Source: Pseudomonadota bacterium (lineage in GTDB: Bacteria > Pseudomonadota > Alphaproteobacteria > Sphingomonadales > Sphingomonadaceae). Taken from it: a stretch of 12,664 nucleotides of DNA. Both the position numbers and the translations under genes were made by a program. The stretch lies in NCBI GenBank assembly GCA_030271565.1, contig JARXKR010000059.1, positions 1 to 12,664 of the forward strand, written 5' to 3'. Of this stretch, positions 1 to 7,436 are shown one piece after another. The notes below the pieces were generated by a model, which was not told where the DNA came from, made no database searches, and saw only the letters and a list, made by a program, of their open reading frames with translations. The stretch's first letter is position 1; every line of letters begins with the position of its first letter.

Positions 1-449
1 TTGGCGCGCGCAACCTCGATCCGGGTGAGGCTGGACAGCGCGTTGACCACCGACACACCCACCCCGTGCAACCCGCCGCTGGTGGCATAGGCCTTGCCCG
101 AGAATTTGCCGCCCGAATGGAGCGTGGTCAGGATCACCTCGAGCGCCGACTTGCCGGGATATTTGGGGTGCTCATCAACCGGGATGCCGCGGCCGTTGTC
201 GGTGATGGTCAGCCGGTTGCCTTCGTCGAGCGTAACCTCGATCCGGTTGGCATGGCCCGCGACCGCCTCGTCCATCGCATTGTCGAGCACTTCAGCGGCG
301 AGGTGATGGTACGCGCGCTCGTCAATCCCGCCGATATACATGCCGGGGCGGCGGCGCACCGGCTCGAGCCCCTCAAGCACTTCGATGGCGCTGCCGTCAT
401 AGGTTTCGCCGGTGTTGGTCGGCATCTTGTCAAACAGGTCTTCGGACAT
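1..449 (-). CDS. parE: DNA topoisomerase IV subunit B, N-terminal part (cut by window edge)
   Basis: This is the ATPase subunit of topoisomerase IV, which acts with ParC to decatenate and relax chromosomes in the cytoplasm. Only the first 149 residues are visible; the rest lies beyond base 1. The visible part is the GHKL ATP-binding domain: VRRRPGMYIG at 31-40, the conserved AEVLDNAMDEA stretch at 52-62 with the presumed catalytic base Glu53 and Asn57, the TDNGRGIP nucleotide-binding loop at 83-90, and SGGLHGVG at 124-131. GyrB is the alternative. The short N-terminus and the DERAYHHL and PKYPGKSALEVILTTLHSGG wording fit ParE better in this lineage. The start is the ATG at 447-449, the only sensible one before the YDGSAIEVLEGLEPVR block. 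It has no recognisable Shine-Dalgarno sequence and a promoter-like -10 seven bases upstream, so its mRNA may be leaderless. Confidence 0.93.
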   Translation of the reverse strand, partial: MSEDLFDKMPTNTGETYDGSAIEVLEGLEPVRRRPGMYIGGIDERAYHHLAAEVLDNAMDEAVAGHANRIEVTLDEGNRLTITDNGRGIPVDEHPKYPGKSALEVILTTLHSGGKFSGKAYATSGGLHGVGVSVVNALSSLTRIEVARA

Positions 450-456
450 GGTCGCG

Positions 457-486
457 GTTATAGGCGGAGCGGATTCGCCTAAGCAA
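457..486 (-). promoter_or_regulatory. Candidate sigma-70-type promoter of parE
   Basis: Read on the minus strand, TTGCTT (481-486) and TATAAC (457-462) are separated by 18 bases. They resemble the TTGACA and TATAAT consensus, with 3/6 and 5/6 matches. Only seven bases separate the -10 from the parE ATG, so transcription would begin at or next to the start codon. It lies between the hairpin after the lipoprotein gene and parE, which suits an independent parE transcript. This is pattern matching only. Confidence 0.45.
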
Positions 487-501
487 GCGGGAGTGGCAAT
501 T

Positions 502-520
502 CCTCCCCCATCGGGGGAGG
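502..520 (-). terminator. GC-rich hairpin after the LpoA-like gene, possible terminator
   Basis: CCTCCCCC (502-509) and GGGGGAGG (513-520) form a perfect 8-bp stem with a 3-base loop, starting two bases after the TAG of the lipoprotein gene. The position is right for a transcription end before the parE promoter. There is no T-run after the stem on the minus strand, so it is not a textbook intrinsic terminator. It could instead be a short palindromic repeat or an mRNA-stabilising hairpin. Confidence 0.4.
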
Positions 521-522
521 AT

Positions 523-1674
523 CTAGTCGATGAATTTGTCTGGCGCAGCGCTGACGATGGTGATCCCGCCGGCGCGCGCCTCGCGCACTTCGAGTGCGCG
601 CTCGCCGATGCCATTGGAGGCAAAGCGGAACGGCCCGTCGAGCCCGAGGAAGCCATCACGGTCGGTCATCCGCGCGACCGGGAAAGGCGCACCATAGCGC
701 CAGTCACGCGCGATCCGCACCGCGAGCAGCACTGAGTCATAGCCAAAGGTTGCGAGCCGGTATGGCGCGGTCCCGAAGCGGGCCTTGTAGCTGTCGGCAA
801 ACCGCGAAAACCGCGCGTCCGAGATCGCCGCGAACCAGGCACCGCGCAGCGCCGGGGTCTTGCTCAGCACGAGTTCGCCGCTCCACAGCTCGGTGCCGAG
901 GATGCGCGGGCTTGCGGCACCGGCGGTCTTCAGTTGGGGAGCCGCCATCGCGGCATATTTGCCCGAATCCGCAATTAGCACGGCTTCATAGCCGCCGCGG
1001 GTGCGCAGCCGGGTCGCCGCGCTGACGATCGAGCTGTTCGAGCGGTCGTAGGTCTGGGTGCTGACCAGCGTGCCGCCCGCCGCCTTGACCGCAGCGGCGT
1101 AGGCCGCGTTGGCGCGGGTTCCGTAGCTCCCCTTGGGTGCGAGCAGGGCAAAGCGGTTTATCCCGCGCGAATGGGCATATGATACCACCCGTTCGATCGC
1201 GTTGCTGCTGCTGGTGCCGAGCATAAACACATCGCGCGCGGCCATGTCGGCCTCGCTCGAATAAGTGATCAGCGGCACTTTCGATGCGCGCGCAACCGCC
1301 GCCACGGCCGGAATATCGTCACCCGAGAGCGGCCCGAGGATCAGCTTGTTGCCTTCTCGCATCGCCTTGGTCGCCGCTTCGGCAGGGCCGCCGGCGGTAT
1401 CGTAGGTCGTAATCCGGATCGTCTTGGCGTTGGTGTCGAGCAGCGCCATCGTCGTCGCATTGGCGATCGACTGGCCCCAGGCCGCCTGCGGCCCGCTCAG
1501 CGGCACCAGCAGCGCGATACGCTGGCGCTGCTGATCGCTCGGCAGGTTGTCGCTTGGCCCGGGGACCGGCGGCGGGGTTTGGCCCGGGCCTTTGGGAATG
1601 ACTTTGCACCCCGCCAGCACGGTGACAGCCGCCAGCATCAGCAGTTTGCGCCGGTTCAGACCCGTTTCGAACAT
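523..1674 (-). CDS. LpoA-like lipoprotein, penicillin-binding protein activator / periplasmic binding fold
   Basis: This is a 383-residue predicted lipoprotein. Basic residues 8-10, a hydrophobic segment and the lipobox LAGC with Cys23 direct it to lipidation. A Pro-rich linker (about 27-45) leads into a type I periplasmic-binding fold that opens with IALLVPLSGPQAAWG (53-67). It continues with LILGPLSGDD (111-120), VPLITYSS (133-140) and a C-terminal YRLATFGYDSV stretch. The same fold binds amino acids in ABC transporters. However, no transporter genes lie nearby, and the gene is divergent from rsmI and close to yraN, as lpoA is in enterobacteria, which points to an LpoA-like role in activating cell-wall synthases. 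Unlike E. coli LpoA it has no N-terminal TPR domain, so partner and function are inferred. The ATG at 1672-1674 is supported by GGGGAG about nine bases upstream. Confidence 0.8.
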   Translation of the reverse strand: MFETGLNRRKLLMLAAVTVLAGCKVIPKGPGQTPPPVPGPSDNLPSDQQRQRIALLVPLSGPQAAWGQSIANATTMALLDTNAKTIRITTYDTAGGPAEAATKAMREGNKLILGPLSGDDIPAVAAVARASKVPLITYSSEADMAARDVFMLGTSSSNAIERVVSYAHSRGINRFALLAPKGSYGTRANAAYAAAVKAAGGTLVSTQTYDRSNSSIVSAATRLRTRGGYEAVLIADSGKYAAMAAPQLKTAGAASPRILGTELWSGELVLSKTPALRGAWFAAISDARFSRFADSYKARFGTAPYRLATFGYDSVLLAVRIARDWRYGAPFPVARMTDRDGFLGLDGPFRFASNGIGERALEVREARAGGITIVSAAPDKFID

Positions 1675-1701
1675 ACCTTGTCGCTCCCCTCGGGTCAGTC
1701 C

Positions 1702-2541
1702 ATGGTCAGGGCCATGGTAAAACCGCTTGATCCCGGCATCTATATTGTTGCCACGCCGATTGGCAATCTGGGTGACGTCTCGGCGCGTGCCGTGGCGGTA
1801 CTCGGTGGCGTAGCTGCGGTGGCCTGTGAAGACACCCGCGTTACTGGCAAACTATTGCACCATCTGGGGCTTAAGCAAAAGCTGATCCGCTATGATGATC
1901 ACGCGAGCGAAGCGACGCGCGATCACCTGCTGGGGATTGCCGCGACCGCGCCGCTGGCCCTGGTCAGCGATGCGGGGACGCCCTTGATCTCCGATCCGGG
2001 GTACCAGCTGGTGGTGGCCGCGCGCGCGCTTGGGATTCCGGTCACCAGCATCCCCGGACCCAGTGCAGCGATTGTCGCGTTGACGCTAGCGGGCCTGCCC
2101 AGTGACCGGTTCCTGTTCGCCGGGTTTCTGCCGTCCAAGGACAAGGCGCGGCGCGAAGTGCTGGCCGAACTCGCTTCGATCAAGGCAACGCTGGTGTTTT
2201 ACGAGACTGCCCCGCGATTGGCGGCTTCACTCACGGCGATTGGCGAAGAGCTGCCTTTGCGCACCGTGGCAGTGGCGCGAGAGTTGACCAAGAAGTTCGA
2301 AGAGTGCCGCAGCGGTAGTCCCGCCGATCTGATCGCGCATTACGCCGCGCATCCGCCCAAGGGGGAAATTGTGCTGCTGGTCGCCCCGCCGGGTGAAATT
2401 GTCGTTAGTGAAGCAGATGGCGAAGCACTGCTCAAAACCGCGTTGCTCAGCCTGAAACCATCGCAGGCCGCCGCCGAGGTCGCTCGCCAAACGGGCCTCG
2501 ACAGGAAAGCGCTTTATGCCCGCGCGCTCGAACTCAAATGA
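1702..2541 (+). CDS. rsmI: 16S rRNA (cytidine(1402)-2'-O)-methyltransferase
   Basis: RsmI uses S-adenosylmethionine to 2'-O-methylate C1402 of 16S rRNA in the decoding centre. The family signatures appear in order: IVATPIGNLGD near the N-terminus, VACEDTRVTGKLL, ALVSDAGTPLISDPGYQLV, PGPSAAIVALTLAGLPSDRF, GFLPSKDKARR, ARELTKKFEE, KGEIVLLV and a helical C-terminal tail ending ALYARALELK. With the ATG at 1702 the protein has 279 residues; the second ATG at 1714 gives 275 and leaves seven residues before the conserved IYIVATPIG. Neither start has a strong Shine-Dalgarno. The frame is open back to 1579, but using that would overlap the lipoprotein gene by 96 bases and add a tail unlike the family. 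The gene heads rsmI-yraN-gshB, and its last four bases overlap the yraN start. Confidence 0.95.
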   Translation: MVRAMVKPLDPGIYIVATPIGNLGDVSARAVAVLGGVAAVACEDTRVTGKLLHHLGLKQKLIRYDDHASEATRDHLLGIAATAPLALVSDAGTPLISDPGYQLVVAARALGIPVTSIPGPSAAIVALTLAGLPSDRFLFAGFLPSKDKARREVLAELASIKATLVFYETAPRLAASLTAIGEELPLRTVAVARELTKKFEECRSGSPADLIAHYAAHPPKGEIVLLVAPPGEIVVSEADGEALLKTALLSLKPSQAAAEVARQTGLDRKALYARALELK

Positions 2542-2891
2542 GCAGCCGCGCTCAACGCGAGGCCAAAGGGCGGCGCGGCGAAACACTGGCGGCCTGGTAT
2601 CTGCGGCTCAAAGGCTGGCGCATCCTCGCGCGCCGGGTCAAGACCCCGCGCGGGGAGATTGACCTGATCGCGCGGCGCGGCAAGGTCGTTGCGTTCGTCG
2701 AAGTGAAGTGGCGCGCGACGGCTGCCGAGCTCGATCATTCGATCGACGCCTACCGCTTGCGCCGCGTGCTCGCCGCAGCCGAAGCCGTCGGCCACCGATA
2801 TGCCAAGGCAGGCGATCAGCAACAGATCGATGTCGTCCTCCTTGCGCCGGGGCGGTTCCCTCGCCACATGGCGAATGCATTGATGCCCTGA
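2538..2891 (+). CDS. yraN: YraN family protein (UPF0102), nuclease-like fold
   Basis: This is a 117-residue protein of the UPF0102/YraN family, small proteins with a PD-(D/E)XK endonuclease-like fold whose exact cellular role is not settled. The family pattern is intact: GRRGE (11-15), an AWYLRLKGWRILARRVK helix-strand region (19-35), then PRGEIDLIARR (38-48) with Glu40 and Asp42, and FVEVKWR (53-59) with Glu55 and Lys57 in the positions of the nuclease motif. Its ATG overlaps the rsmI TGA in an ATGA, so translation is probably coupled to rsmI. The rsmI-yraN pairing is widespread, which supports the identification. Confidence 0.92.
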   Translation: MSSRAQREAKGRRGETLAAWYLRLKGWRILARRVKTPRGEIDLIARRGKVVAFVEVKWRATAAELDHSIDAYRLRRVLAAAEAVGHRYAKAGDQQQIDVVLLAPGRFPRHMANALMP

Positions 2892-2909
2892 GCGGAGTTT
2901 TCGGTTGCC

Positions 2910-3872
2910 ATGAGCCTGCGCGTCGCCGTCCAGATGGACCCGCTCGAAACGATCAATATCGCCGGGGATTCAAGCTTTGCGCTGATGCTGGCGGCGCAGG
3001 CCCGCGGGCACTCGGTGTTTCACTACGATGTAAAATCATTGGCTTACGATTGCGGGCGGCTGACCGCCTGGGCCGCGCCGGTCGTAGTGCAGCGGGAAAC
3101 CGGCAATCATTACAGCGCGGAAGAGTCTCGCCAGATCGACTTGGTCAGGGATGTCGACGTGGTCTTGATGCGGCAGGATCCGCCGTTCGACCTAAGCTAC
3201 ATTACGGCGACGCATCTGCTTGAGCGGCTCGAAGGCCAGACGCTGGTTGTTAACGATCCCGCCAGCGTGCGCAACGCGCCTGAAAAGGTCTTCGTGCTCG
3301 ATTTCGCCCAGTACATGCCGCCGACCATGATTGCCCGGCGGATCGAGGATGTCCGCGCGTTCCATGCCCGCTATCCCGGCGATCTGGTGATGAAGCCGCT
3401 CCACGGCAATGGCGGCAAGGCGGTGATCCGCATTCCGGCTGACGGCAGCAACCTTGGCGCGTTGATCGAACTGTTCGACAACGCCTGGATCGAGCCGCAC
3501 ATGTTCCAGCCCTTCCTTCCCGAGATCAGCGAAGGCGACAAGCGCATTGTGCTGGTCGACGGTGAAATTGCCGGGGCGATCAACCGCCGCCCGGGCGCCG
3601 GCGAATTCCGCTCCAACCTGGCCGCAGGCGGCTATGCCGAGCCGACCACCTTGAACGCGCGAGAAGAGGAAATTTGCGCGGCGATGGGCCCGGAACTCAA
3701 GAAGCGCGGGCTGGTGTTCGTCGGGATCGATGTGATCGGCGGCAAGTGGCTGACCGAGATCAATGTTACCTCGCCAACCGGGATCATGGCGATCGACAAG
3801 TTCAACGGCACCGACACCCCGGGGCTGATCTGGGCGGCGATCGAGGCGCGGTTGGCGGGAATGCGGGGCTGA
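2910..3872 (+). CDS. gshB: Glutathione synthetase
   Basis: GshB joins gamma-glutamylcysteine and glycine using ATP, the second step of glutathione synthesis in the cytoplasm. The 320-residue length matches the bacterial family. The N-terminal domain begins VAVQMDPLETINIAGDSSF (5-23) and carries MRQDPPFD (87-94). The ATP-grasp domain shows VMKPLHGNGG (160-169), DKRIVLVDGE (210-219), RSNLAAGG (234-241), GIDVIG (272-277) and EINVTSPTG (283-291), which supply nucleotide and metal contacts. The ATG at 2910 has GGAG twelve bases upstream. The gene follows yraN by 18 bases and is probably co-transcribed with rsmI and yraN. The 111 bases after it hold a large inverted repeat. Confidence 0.96.
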   Translation: MSLRVAVQMDPLETINIAGDSSFALMLAAQARGHSVFHYDVKSLAYDCGRLTAWAAPVVVQRETGNHYSAEESRQIDLVRDVDVVLMRQDPPFDLSYITATHLLERLEGQTLVVNDPASVRNAPEKVFVLDFAQYMPPTMIARRIEDVRAFHARYPGDLVMKPLHGNGGKAVIRIPADGSNLGALIELFDNAWIEPHMFQPFLPEISEGDKRIVLVDGEIAGAINRRPGAGEFRSNLAAGGYAEPTTLNAREEEICAAMGPELKKRGLVFVGIDVIGGKWLTEINVTSPTGIMAIDKFNGTDTPGLIWAAIEARLAGMRG

Positions 3873-3883
3873 TGGCAGCGCGT

Positions 3884-3962
3884 GTGCTTCGACAAGCTCA
3901 GCATGAGCGGGTGTTGTTTGATTGCTCTTTTCCTCAGTCCGCTCAGCCTGAGCCTGTCGAAG
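3884..3962. repeat. REP-like inverted repeat, copy 1 (CTTCGACAAGCTCAG family)
   Basis: The left arm (3887-3910) and right arm (3939-3962) pair at 21 of 24 positions around a 28-base loop. It fills most of the gap between gshB and the DedA gene, with the right arm ending 21 bases before the DedA ATG. The 27 bases at 3884-3910 recur at 8242-8268 with two mismatches. From memory, palindromes built on this core are very common between genes of sphingomonads. It could act as an mRNA hairpin after gshB, but no T-run marks it as a terminator. Confidence 0.8.
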
Positions 3963-3983
3963 GCCACGCGCCGAGCTTGACCC

Positions 3984-4583
3984 ATGGCTGACTGGATCGT
4001 CCACCTGATCGAAAGCGGCGGGTATTGGGGCATTGCGCTCCTGATGTTCATCGAGAACGTCTTTCCGCCGATCCCCAGCGAACTGATCATGGGCGCAGGC
4101 GGGATCGCGGTGGCGCGCGGATCGATGACCTTCTGGCCCTTGCTGGTGGCCGGGACGCTGGGTTCGACGCTGGGCAATTACCTGTGGTTCGTGCTTGGCG
4201 ACCGCTGGGGCTTCCACCGGCTTGAGCCCTTCGTGCGGCGGTGGGGCCGCTGGCTGACGATGCACTGGAGCCACGTCGAAACTGCAACCGCATTTTTCCA
4301 GCGGCACGGGCAGTGGGTGGTATTCGTGATGCGCTTCTCGCCGTTCCTGCGCACGATGATTTCGCTCCCCGCCGGGCTCAGCCATATGAAGCATTGGAAG
4401 TTTCTGGCCTTCACTTTTGCCGGGGCGGCGGTGTGGAATACATTGCTGATCTATGGCGGCAAATGGCTCGCGGCCTATTCCGATTCGATGCATCAGGTGG
4501 CCGGGGCACTGATCGGCGGGCTGGTGGTGCTGGCGGTACTGGTTTGGCTGTGGCGGGTGTGGCGCTGGCAGGACGAGGCCTGA
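3984..4583 (+). CDS. DedA family (VTT domain) inner-membrane protein
   Basis: This is a 199-residue integral membrane protein. DedA/VTT proteins are inner-membrane proteins linked to undecaprenyl-phosphate or phospholipid translocation and to membrane homeostasis; which activity applies here cannot be told. Visible hallmarks are LLMFIENVFPPIPSELI (19-35) with Glu24 and the paired prolines of the re-entrant loop, then TLGSTLGNYLWFVLGDRWG (58-76), and FVMRFSPFLRTMISLPAGLSHM (114-135) with Arg117 and Arg123. A further hydrophobic segment covers about 141-158, and a long C-terminal membrane helix (about 171-190) ends in a basic-aromatic tail. The ATG at 3984 is 21 bases after the inverted repeat and lacks a clear Shine-Dalgarno. 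The gene ends three bases from the convergent xerC. Confidence 0.92.
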   Translation: MADWIVHLIESGGYWGIALLMFIENVFPPIPSELIMGAGGIAVARGSMTFWPLLVAGTLGSTLGNYLWFVLGDRWGFHRLEPFVRRWGRWLTMHWSHVETATAFFQRHGQWVVFVMRFSPFLRTMISLPAGLSHMKHWKFLAFTFAGAAVWNTLLIYGGKWLAAYSDSMHQVAGALIGGLVVLAVLVWLWRVWRWQDEA

Positions 4584-4586
4584 CGG

Positions 4587-5480
4587 CTACTGCTCGCGCG
4601 GGTGAGCGTTGCGATAGACGTCGAGCAGTGTCGCAGCATCGACCTTGGTGTAGATCTGGGTTGAGCCAAGGCTGGCGTGGCCGAGCAGTTCCTGCAAAGA
4701 TCGCAGATCAGCTCCTGCTCCGAGCAAGTGCGTGGCGAAGCTGTGGCGGAGTGCGTGCGGGGTGGCGCTGGGCGGCAGACCAAGAGTGACCCGCGCCCGC
4801 GCCATCGCCTTTTGCACCATGCCTTGCGCCAGTGGACCGCCCTTGGCACCGCGGAACAGCGGGTCGGATTTGCCCACCGGCCACGGGCTCTTGGCGAGGT
4901 AGTAGCTTACCGCATCACGCACCAGCGGCAGCAGCGGGACCACGCGCTGCTTGTTACCCTTGCCCGTGACCACAATCGTTTCACCCAATGGTAGCGCCGC
5001 ACCGGTCAAGGCCAACGCCTCGGCAATCCGCATCCCCGCGCCGTAGAGCAGCAGCAACACCGCCCGGTCGCGCGCGCCGATCCATTCCTCGGTCGCGTCC
5101 TCGTGCACCGTGGCGGCAAGGTTGACTGCATCGTCGGGCGTGACCGGGCGAGGGATGCCTTTCTTCACGCGCGGCCCGCGCATCCGGGGCGGGGCGGGGT
5201 CAGCCATCCCGGCTTGCGCGCGGGCAAAGGCGATGAATTGCTTGAGCGCCGATAATTCGCGTGCGGCGCTGGCGTTGGTCAGCCCCTCGGCCCGGCGCAA
5301 CGCCAGCTGCCTCCGCAAAGTCGTGGCGTCGATCCGGGCCAAGCGCCCCCAGTCGGTATCGCCCAGCGCATCGAGCAGCCGTGCGGCTGTCGCGCCATAA
5401 GCCCGTACGGTATGCGGCGAACGGCGGCGGCCATCGGCGAGGTGGGCGGTCCAGGCTTCGAGCAAGTCGCCGCGGGTCAT
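4587..5480 (-). CDS. xerC: Tyrosine recombinase XerC
   Basis: This is a site-specific tyrosine recombinase; XerC with XerD resolves chromosome dimers at dif. The 297 residues hold an N-terminal SAM-like core-binding domain (about 1-95) and a catalytic domain with all six key residues: Arg151 in YGAGMRIAEAL, Lys174 in VTGKGNKQR, His242 and Arg245 in PHALRHSFATHL, His268 in LLGHASLGSTQIY and the nucleophile Tyr277. The ending LLDVYRNAHPRE is typical of alphaproteobacterial XerC rather than of a phage integrase. It is the last gene of the rph-rdgB-hemW-xerC train; its ATG overlaps the hemW TGA by four bases, which argues for a chromosomal housekeeping enzyme. XerD would be the alternative, but the ending favours XerC. 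Confidence 0.93.
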   Translation of the reverse strand: MTRGDLLEAWTAHLADGRRRSPHTVRAYGATAARLLDALGDTDWGRLARIDATTLRRQLALRRAEGLTNASAARELSALKQFIAFARAQAGMADPAPPRMRGPRVKKGIPRPVTPDDAVNLAATVHEDATEEWIGARDRAVLLLLYGAGMRIAEALALTGAALPLGETIVVTGKGNKQRVVPLLPLVRDAVSYYLAKSPWPVGKSDPLFRGAKGGPLAQGMVQKAMARARVTLGLPPSATPHALRHSFATHLLGAGADLRSLQELLGHASLGSTQIYTKVDAATLLDVYRNAHPREQ

Positions 5481-6628
5481 GCGCTCACCAATTCAGCAGG
5501 AACCAGATCGCCCAACAGGCCATCAAGCAGGGGCATTCCAGCGGGGGTCACGCCGACACGATTGCTGCGCTGCCAGGCAAGACCCTGGCCGATGTAGAAT
5601 TGCAGCTTGGCCGGATCGATCAACTCGATTTGCGGCAAATCGAAGCGATCCGACAGGCCGGCAAGATCGATCCCCTCGCGCAGCCGCAAGCCCATCAGCA
5701 GTGCTTCTGCGGCCTGTTCTTGCAAGCCAAGATCGCGCTCCTCGGCAATTCCATGACCGTTGCGGGCAACCGCGCTGAGCCAATTTTCGGGCTTCTTGTG
5801 CCGAACAGTGGCAACCCCGCCGCGTCGCCCGTGCGCGCCCGGGCCGATCCCGGCGTAATCCTGATAGCGCCAGTAAGCGAGATTGTGGCGGCTCTCCTCC
5901 CCGGGGCGGGCATGATTGCTGATTTCGTAGGCGGGCAGACCTGCGCGGTTGGTCAGGTCGGCGGTCAGCGCGAACAAGTCGGCCGCTTGCTCGTCACCGA
6001 GCGGCTCGAACTGGCCTTGCCGCACCATCGTCTCGAAGCGCGTGCCGGGCTCGATCGTCAACTGGTACAGCGACAGGTGCCCAGTCTCGAAGCCGAGCGC
6101 GCGGCTTAGCTCGGCTTCCCACTGCGATGCGGTTTGGCCGGGACGAGCGTAGATCAAATCGAACGAAACGCGCGCAAAGTGCTGTTGAGCCACCTCAAGT
6201 GCGGCAAGGCCTTCATCCGCGTCGTGCAACCGCCCGAGGAAGCGCAGCGTCGCATCGTCGAGTGCCTGCAAACCGAGCGAAGCGCGGTTGATCCCGGCGC
6301 TGGCCAGCGCGGCATAATTGGCCGCTTCGACGGAAGAGGGATTGCCCTCAAGGGTGATCTCTATGTCCGGGGCAAAACCCCAAAGGGCTTCGGCCTCTGC
6401 CAGCAATCGTTCGACCAAAGCAGGCGGCATCAGCGACGGCGTGCCACCACCGAAAAACACACTGTCGAGTGCCTCGCCGCCCGCCCGCGCAGCCTCGAAA
6501 CGCATGTCGGCGAGCAGAGCGTCCTGCCACGACGCGTGATCCACAGAGTCGCGGACATGGCTGTTGAAATCGCAATAGGGACACTTCGCGAGGCAAAACG
6601 GCCAGTGGATATAGAGCGCGCGGGCCAT
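5477..6628 (-). CDS. hemW: Radical SAM heme chaperone HemW
   Basis: HemW is a radical SAM protein that binds heme and is thought to deliver it to respiratory proteins; it is often mislabelled as oxygen-independent coproporphyrinogen oxidase. Near the N-terminus, IHWPFCLAKCPYCDFNSH carries the CX3CX2C cluster motif at Cys12, Cys16 and Cys19. The residues after it (DFNSH) and the absence of a further Cys fit HemW rather than the true oxidase HemN. GGGTPS (60-65), EGNPSS (94-99), SLGLQALDD (118-126), FDLIYARPGQT (156-166) and the family's HNxxYW motif (248-253) followed by GIGPGAHG complete the pattern. The 383-residue length is normal for the family. It starts 10 bases after rdgB on the same strand and overlaps xerC by four bases. 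Confidence 0.94.
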   Translation of the reverse strand: MARALYIHWPFCLAKCPYCDFNSHVRDSVDHASWQDALLADMRFEAARAGGEALDSVFFGGGTPSLMPPALVERLLAEAEALWGFAPDIEITLEGNPSSVEAANYAALASAGINRASLGLQALDDATLRFLGRLHDADEGLAALEVAQQHFARVSFDLIYARPGQTASQWEAELSRALGFETGHLSLYQLTIEPGTRFETMVRQGQFEPLGDEQAADLFALTADLTNRAGLPAYEISNHARPGEESRHNLAYWRYQDYAGIGPGAHGRRGGVATVRHKKPENWLSAVARNGHGIAEERDLGLQEQAAEALLMGLRLREGIDLAGLSDRFDLPQIELIDPAKLQFYIGQGLAWQRSNRVGVTPAGMPLLDGLLGDLVPAELVSA

Positions 6629-6638
6629 GGTGCCTGCT

Positions 6639-7268
6639 TTAGCTGGTGAACTGGTCCGCTACCAGCTTGGCAAATGCGTCCGCACGGTGGCTGATGCGGT
6701 GCTTTTCCTCCGGGTCATGCTCAGCGAAAGTGCGCGTGTCGCCCAGCGGCACGAACACCGGATCGTAGCCAAAGCCCATCGTCCCGCGCGGCGGCCAGGT
6801 CAGGGTGCCCTCGGCCTTGCCTTCGTAAGCAACGCTTTCCCCATCGGGCCAGGCGATCGCCAGCACGCAGGCGAAATGGCATGAACGGTCGGCATCAGGC
6901 CCCAGCTCGGCGAGCAGGCCTTCGACTTTGCCCATCGCCAGATACCAGTCGCGCCCCGGCTTGCCTTCGAACCATTGCCGCTCGGCCCAATCGGCGGTGT
7001 AAACCCCTGGCCGACCATCGAGCGCGGCCACACACAACCCCGAATCGTCGGCCAGCGCAGGCAGACCCGAACCTTCCGCCGCTGCCCGCGCCTTGATCAG
7101 CGCGTTGTCAGTGAAGGTCTTCCCCGTCTCGGCTGGTTCGGGCAGTCCGAGCGACCCGGCCGAGATGCAATTCAGCCCATAAGGCGCGAGCAAGGCCCCG
7201 ATTTCCTTGAGCTTGCCCGCGTTATGCGTGGCAATCACCAGGGTCTCGGAGCCGAGTTTGTTAGGCAT
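6639..7268 (-). CDS. rdgB: XTP/dITP diphosphatase (non-canonical purine NTP pyrophosphatase, RdgB/HAM1)
   Basis: RdgB hydrolyses dITP, XTP and related non-canonical purine nucleotides to monophosphates, keeping them out of DNA and RNA. The 209-residue protein shows the phosphate-binding THNAGK (14-19) after a short strand, TFTDNALIKARAA (51-63), the metal site LADDSGL (72-78), GRPGVYTADWA (85-95), GTMGFGYDP (162-170) and the base-recognition ISHRADAF (192-199). The ATG at 7266-7268 is decided by a strong Shine-Dalgarno, GGAGAGGA, seven bases upstream. That site lies inside the arm of the large palindrome that separates this gene from rph. It is followed after 10 bases by hemW. Confidence 0.95.
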   Translation of the reverse strand: MPNKLGSETLVIATHNAGKLKEIGALLAPYGLNCISAGSLGLPEPAETGKTFTDNALIKARAAAEGSGLPALADDSGLCVAALDGRPGVYTADWAERQWFEGKPGRDWYLAMGKVEGLLAELGPDADRSCHFACVLAIAWPDGESVAYEGKAEGTLTWPPRGTMGFGYDPVFVPLGDTRTFAEHDPEEKHRISHRADAFAKLVADQFTS

Positions 7269-7275
7269 TCTTAGG

Positions 7276-7283
7276 TCCTCTCC
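7276..7283 (-). promoter_or_regulatory. rdgB ribosome binding site inside a palindrome arm
   Basis: On the minus strand GGAGAGGA lies seven bases upstream of the rdgB ATG, an excellent Shine-Dalgarno. The complementary TCCTCTCC occurs in the same mRNA at 7418-7425, shortly after the rph stop. If rph and rdgB share a transcript, the site can be paired in the base of the long hairpin. Confidence 0.7.
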
Positions 7284-7425
7284 ATTTTCACGAAGTGCAA
7301 ATGGGGAGGTGGCAGACGCCGCAGGCGGCTGACGGAGGGGTGTTGCGGCACGGCAGATACCCCTCCGTCACGCCCTGCGGGCGCGCCACCTCCCCATTTG
7401 TGCCAAGCGGCAAAAATGGAGAGGA
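7276..7425. repeat. 150-base imperfect palindrome between rph and rdgB
   Basis: Three blocks of perfect complementarity are nested: 7276-7288 with 7413-7425 (13 bp), 7298-7313 with 7385-7400 (16 bp) and 7330-7341 with 7359-7370 (12 bp, 17-base loop). The parts between them are GC-rich and partly complementary. It fills almost the whole 168-base gap between two minus-strand genes and has no T-run, so it is probably transcribed through. It has the look of a small non-autonomous palindromic repeat (MITE or REP type), but no target duplication or second copy is visible in the window. Confidence 0.8.
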
Positions 7426-7436
7426 TCGAAGGAGGG

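Noticed and set aside
582..600. Perfect 8-bp inverted repeat CGCGCACT/AGTGCGCG with a 3-base loop
   Set aside because: It lies inside the coding sequence of the LpoA-like protein and reads as ordinary codons (ALEVREAR). In such GC-rich sequence it is likely chance.
1579..1701. Upstream extension of rsmI by 41 codons
   Set aside because: It overlaps the signal-peptide region of the divergent lipoprotein gene, and the extra residues do not resemble RsmI N-termini.
3192..4493. Long open frame of 433 codons on the minus strand across gshB and the DedA gene
   Set aside because: It is antisense to two well-supported genes and crosses the repeat. The product is Pro/His/Arg-rich with no recognisable domain, as expected from the complementary frame of high-GC genes.
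4587..5480. Tyrosine recombinase as a sign of an integrated mobile element
   Set aside because: It overlaps hemW in an operon-like train, has XerC-type ends, and no attachment site, tRNA or cargo genes lie nearby.
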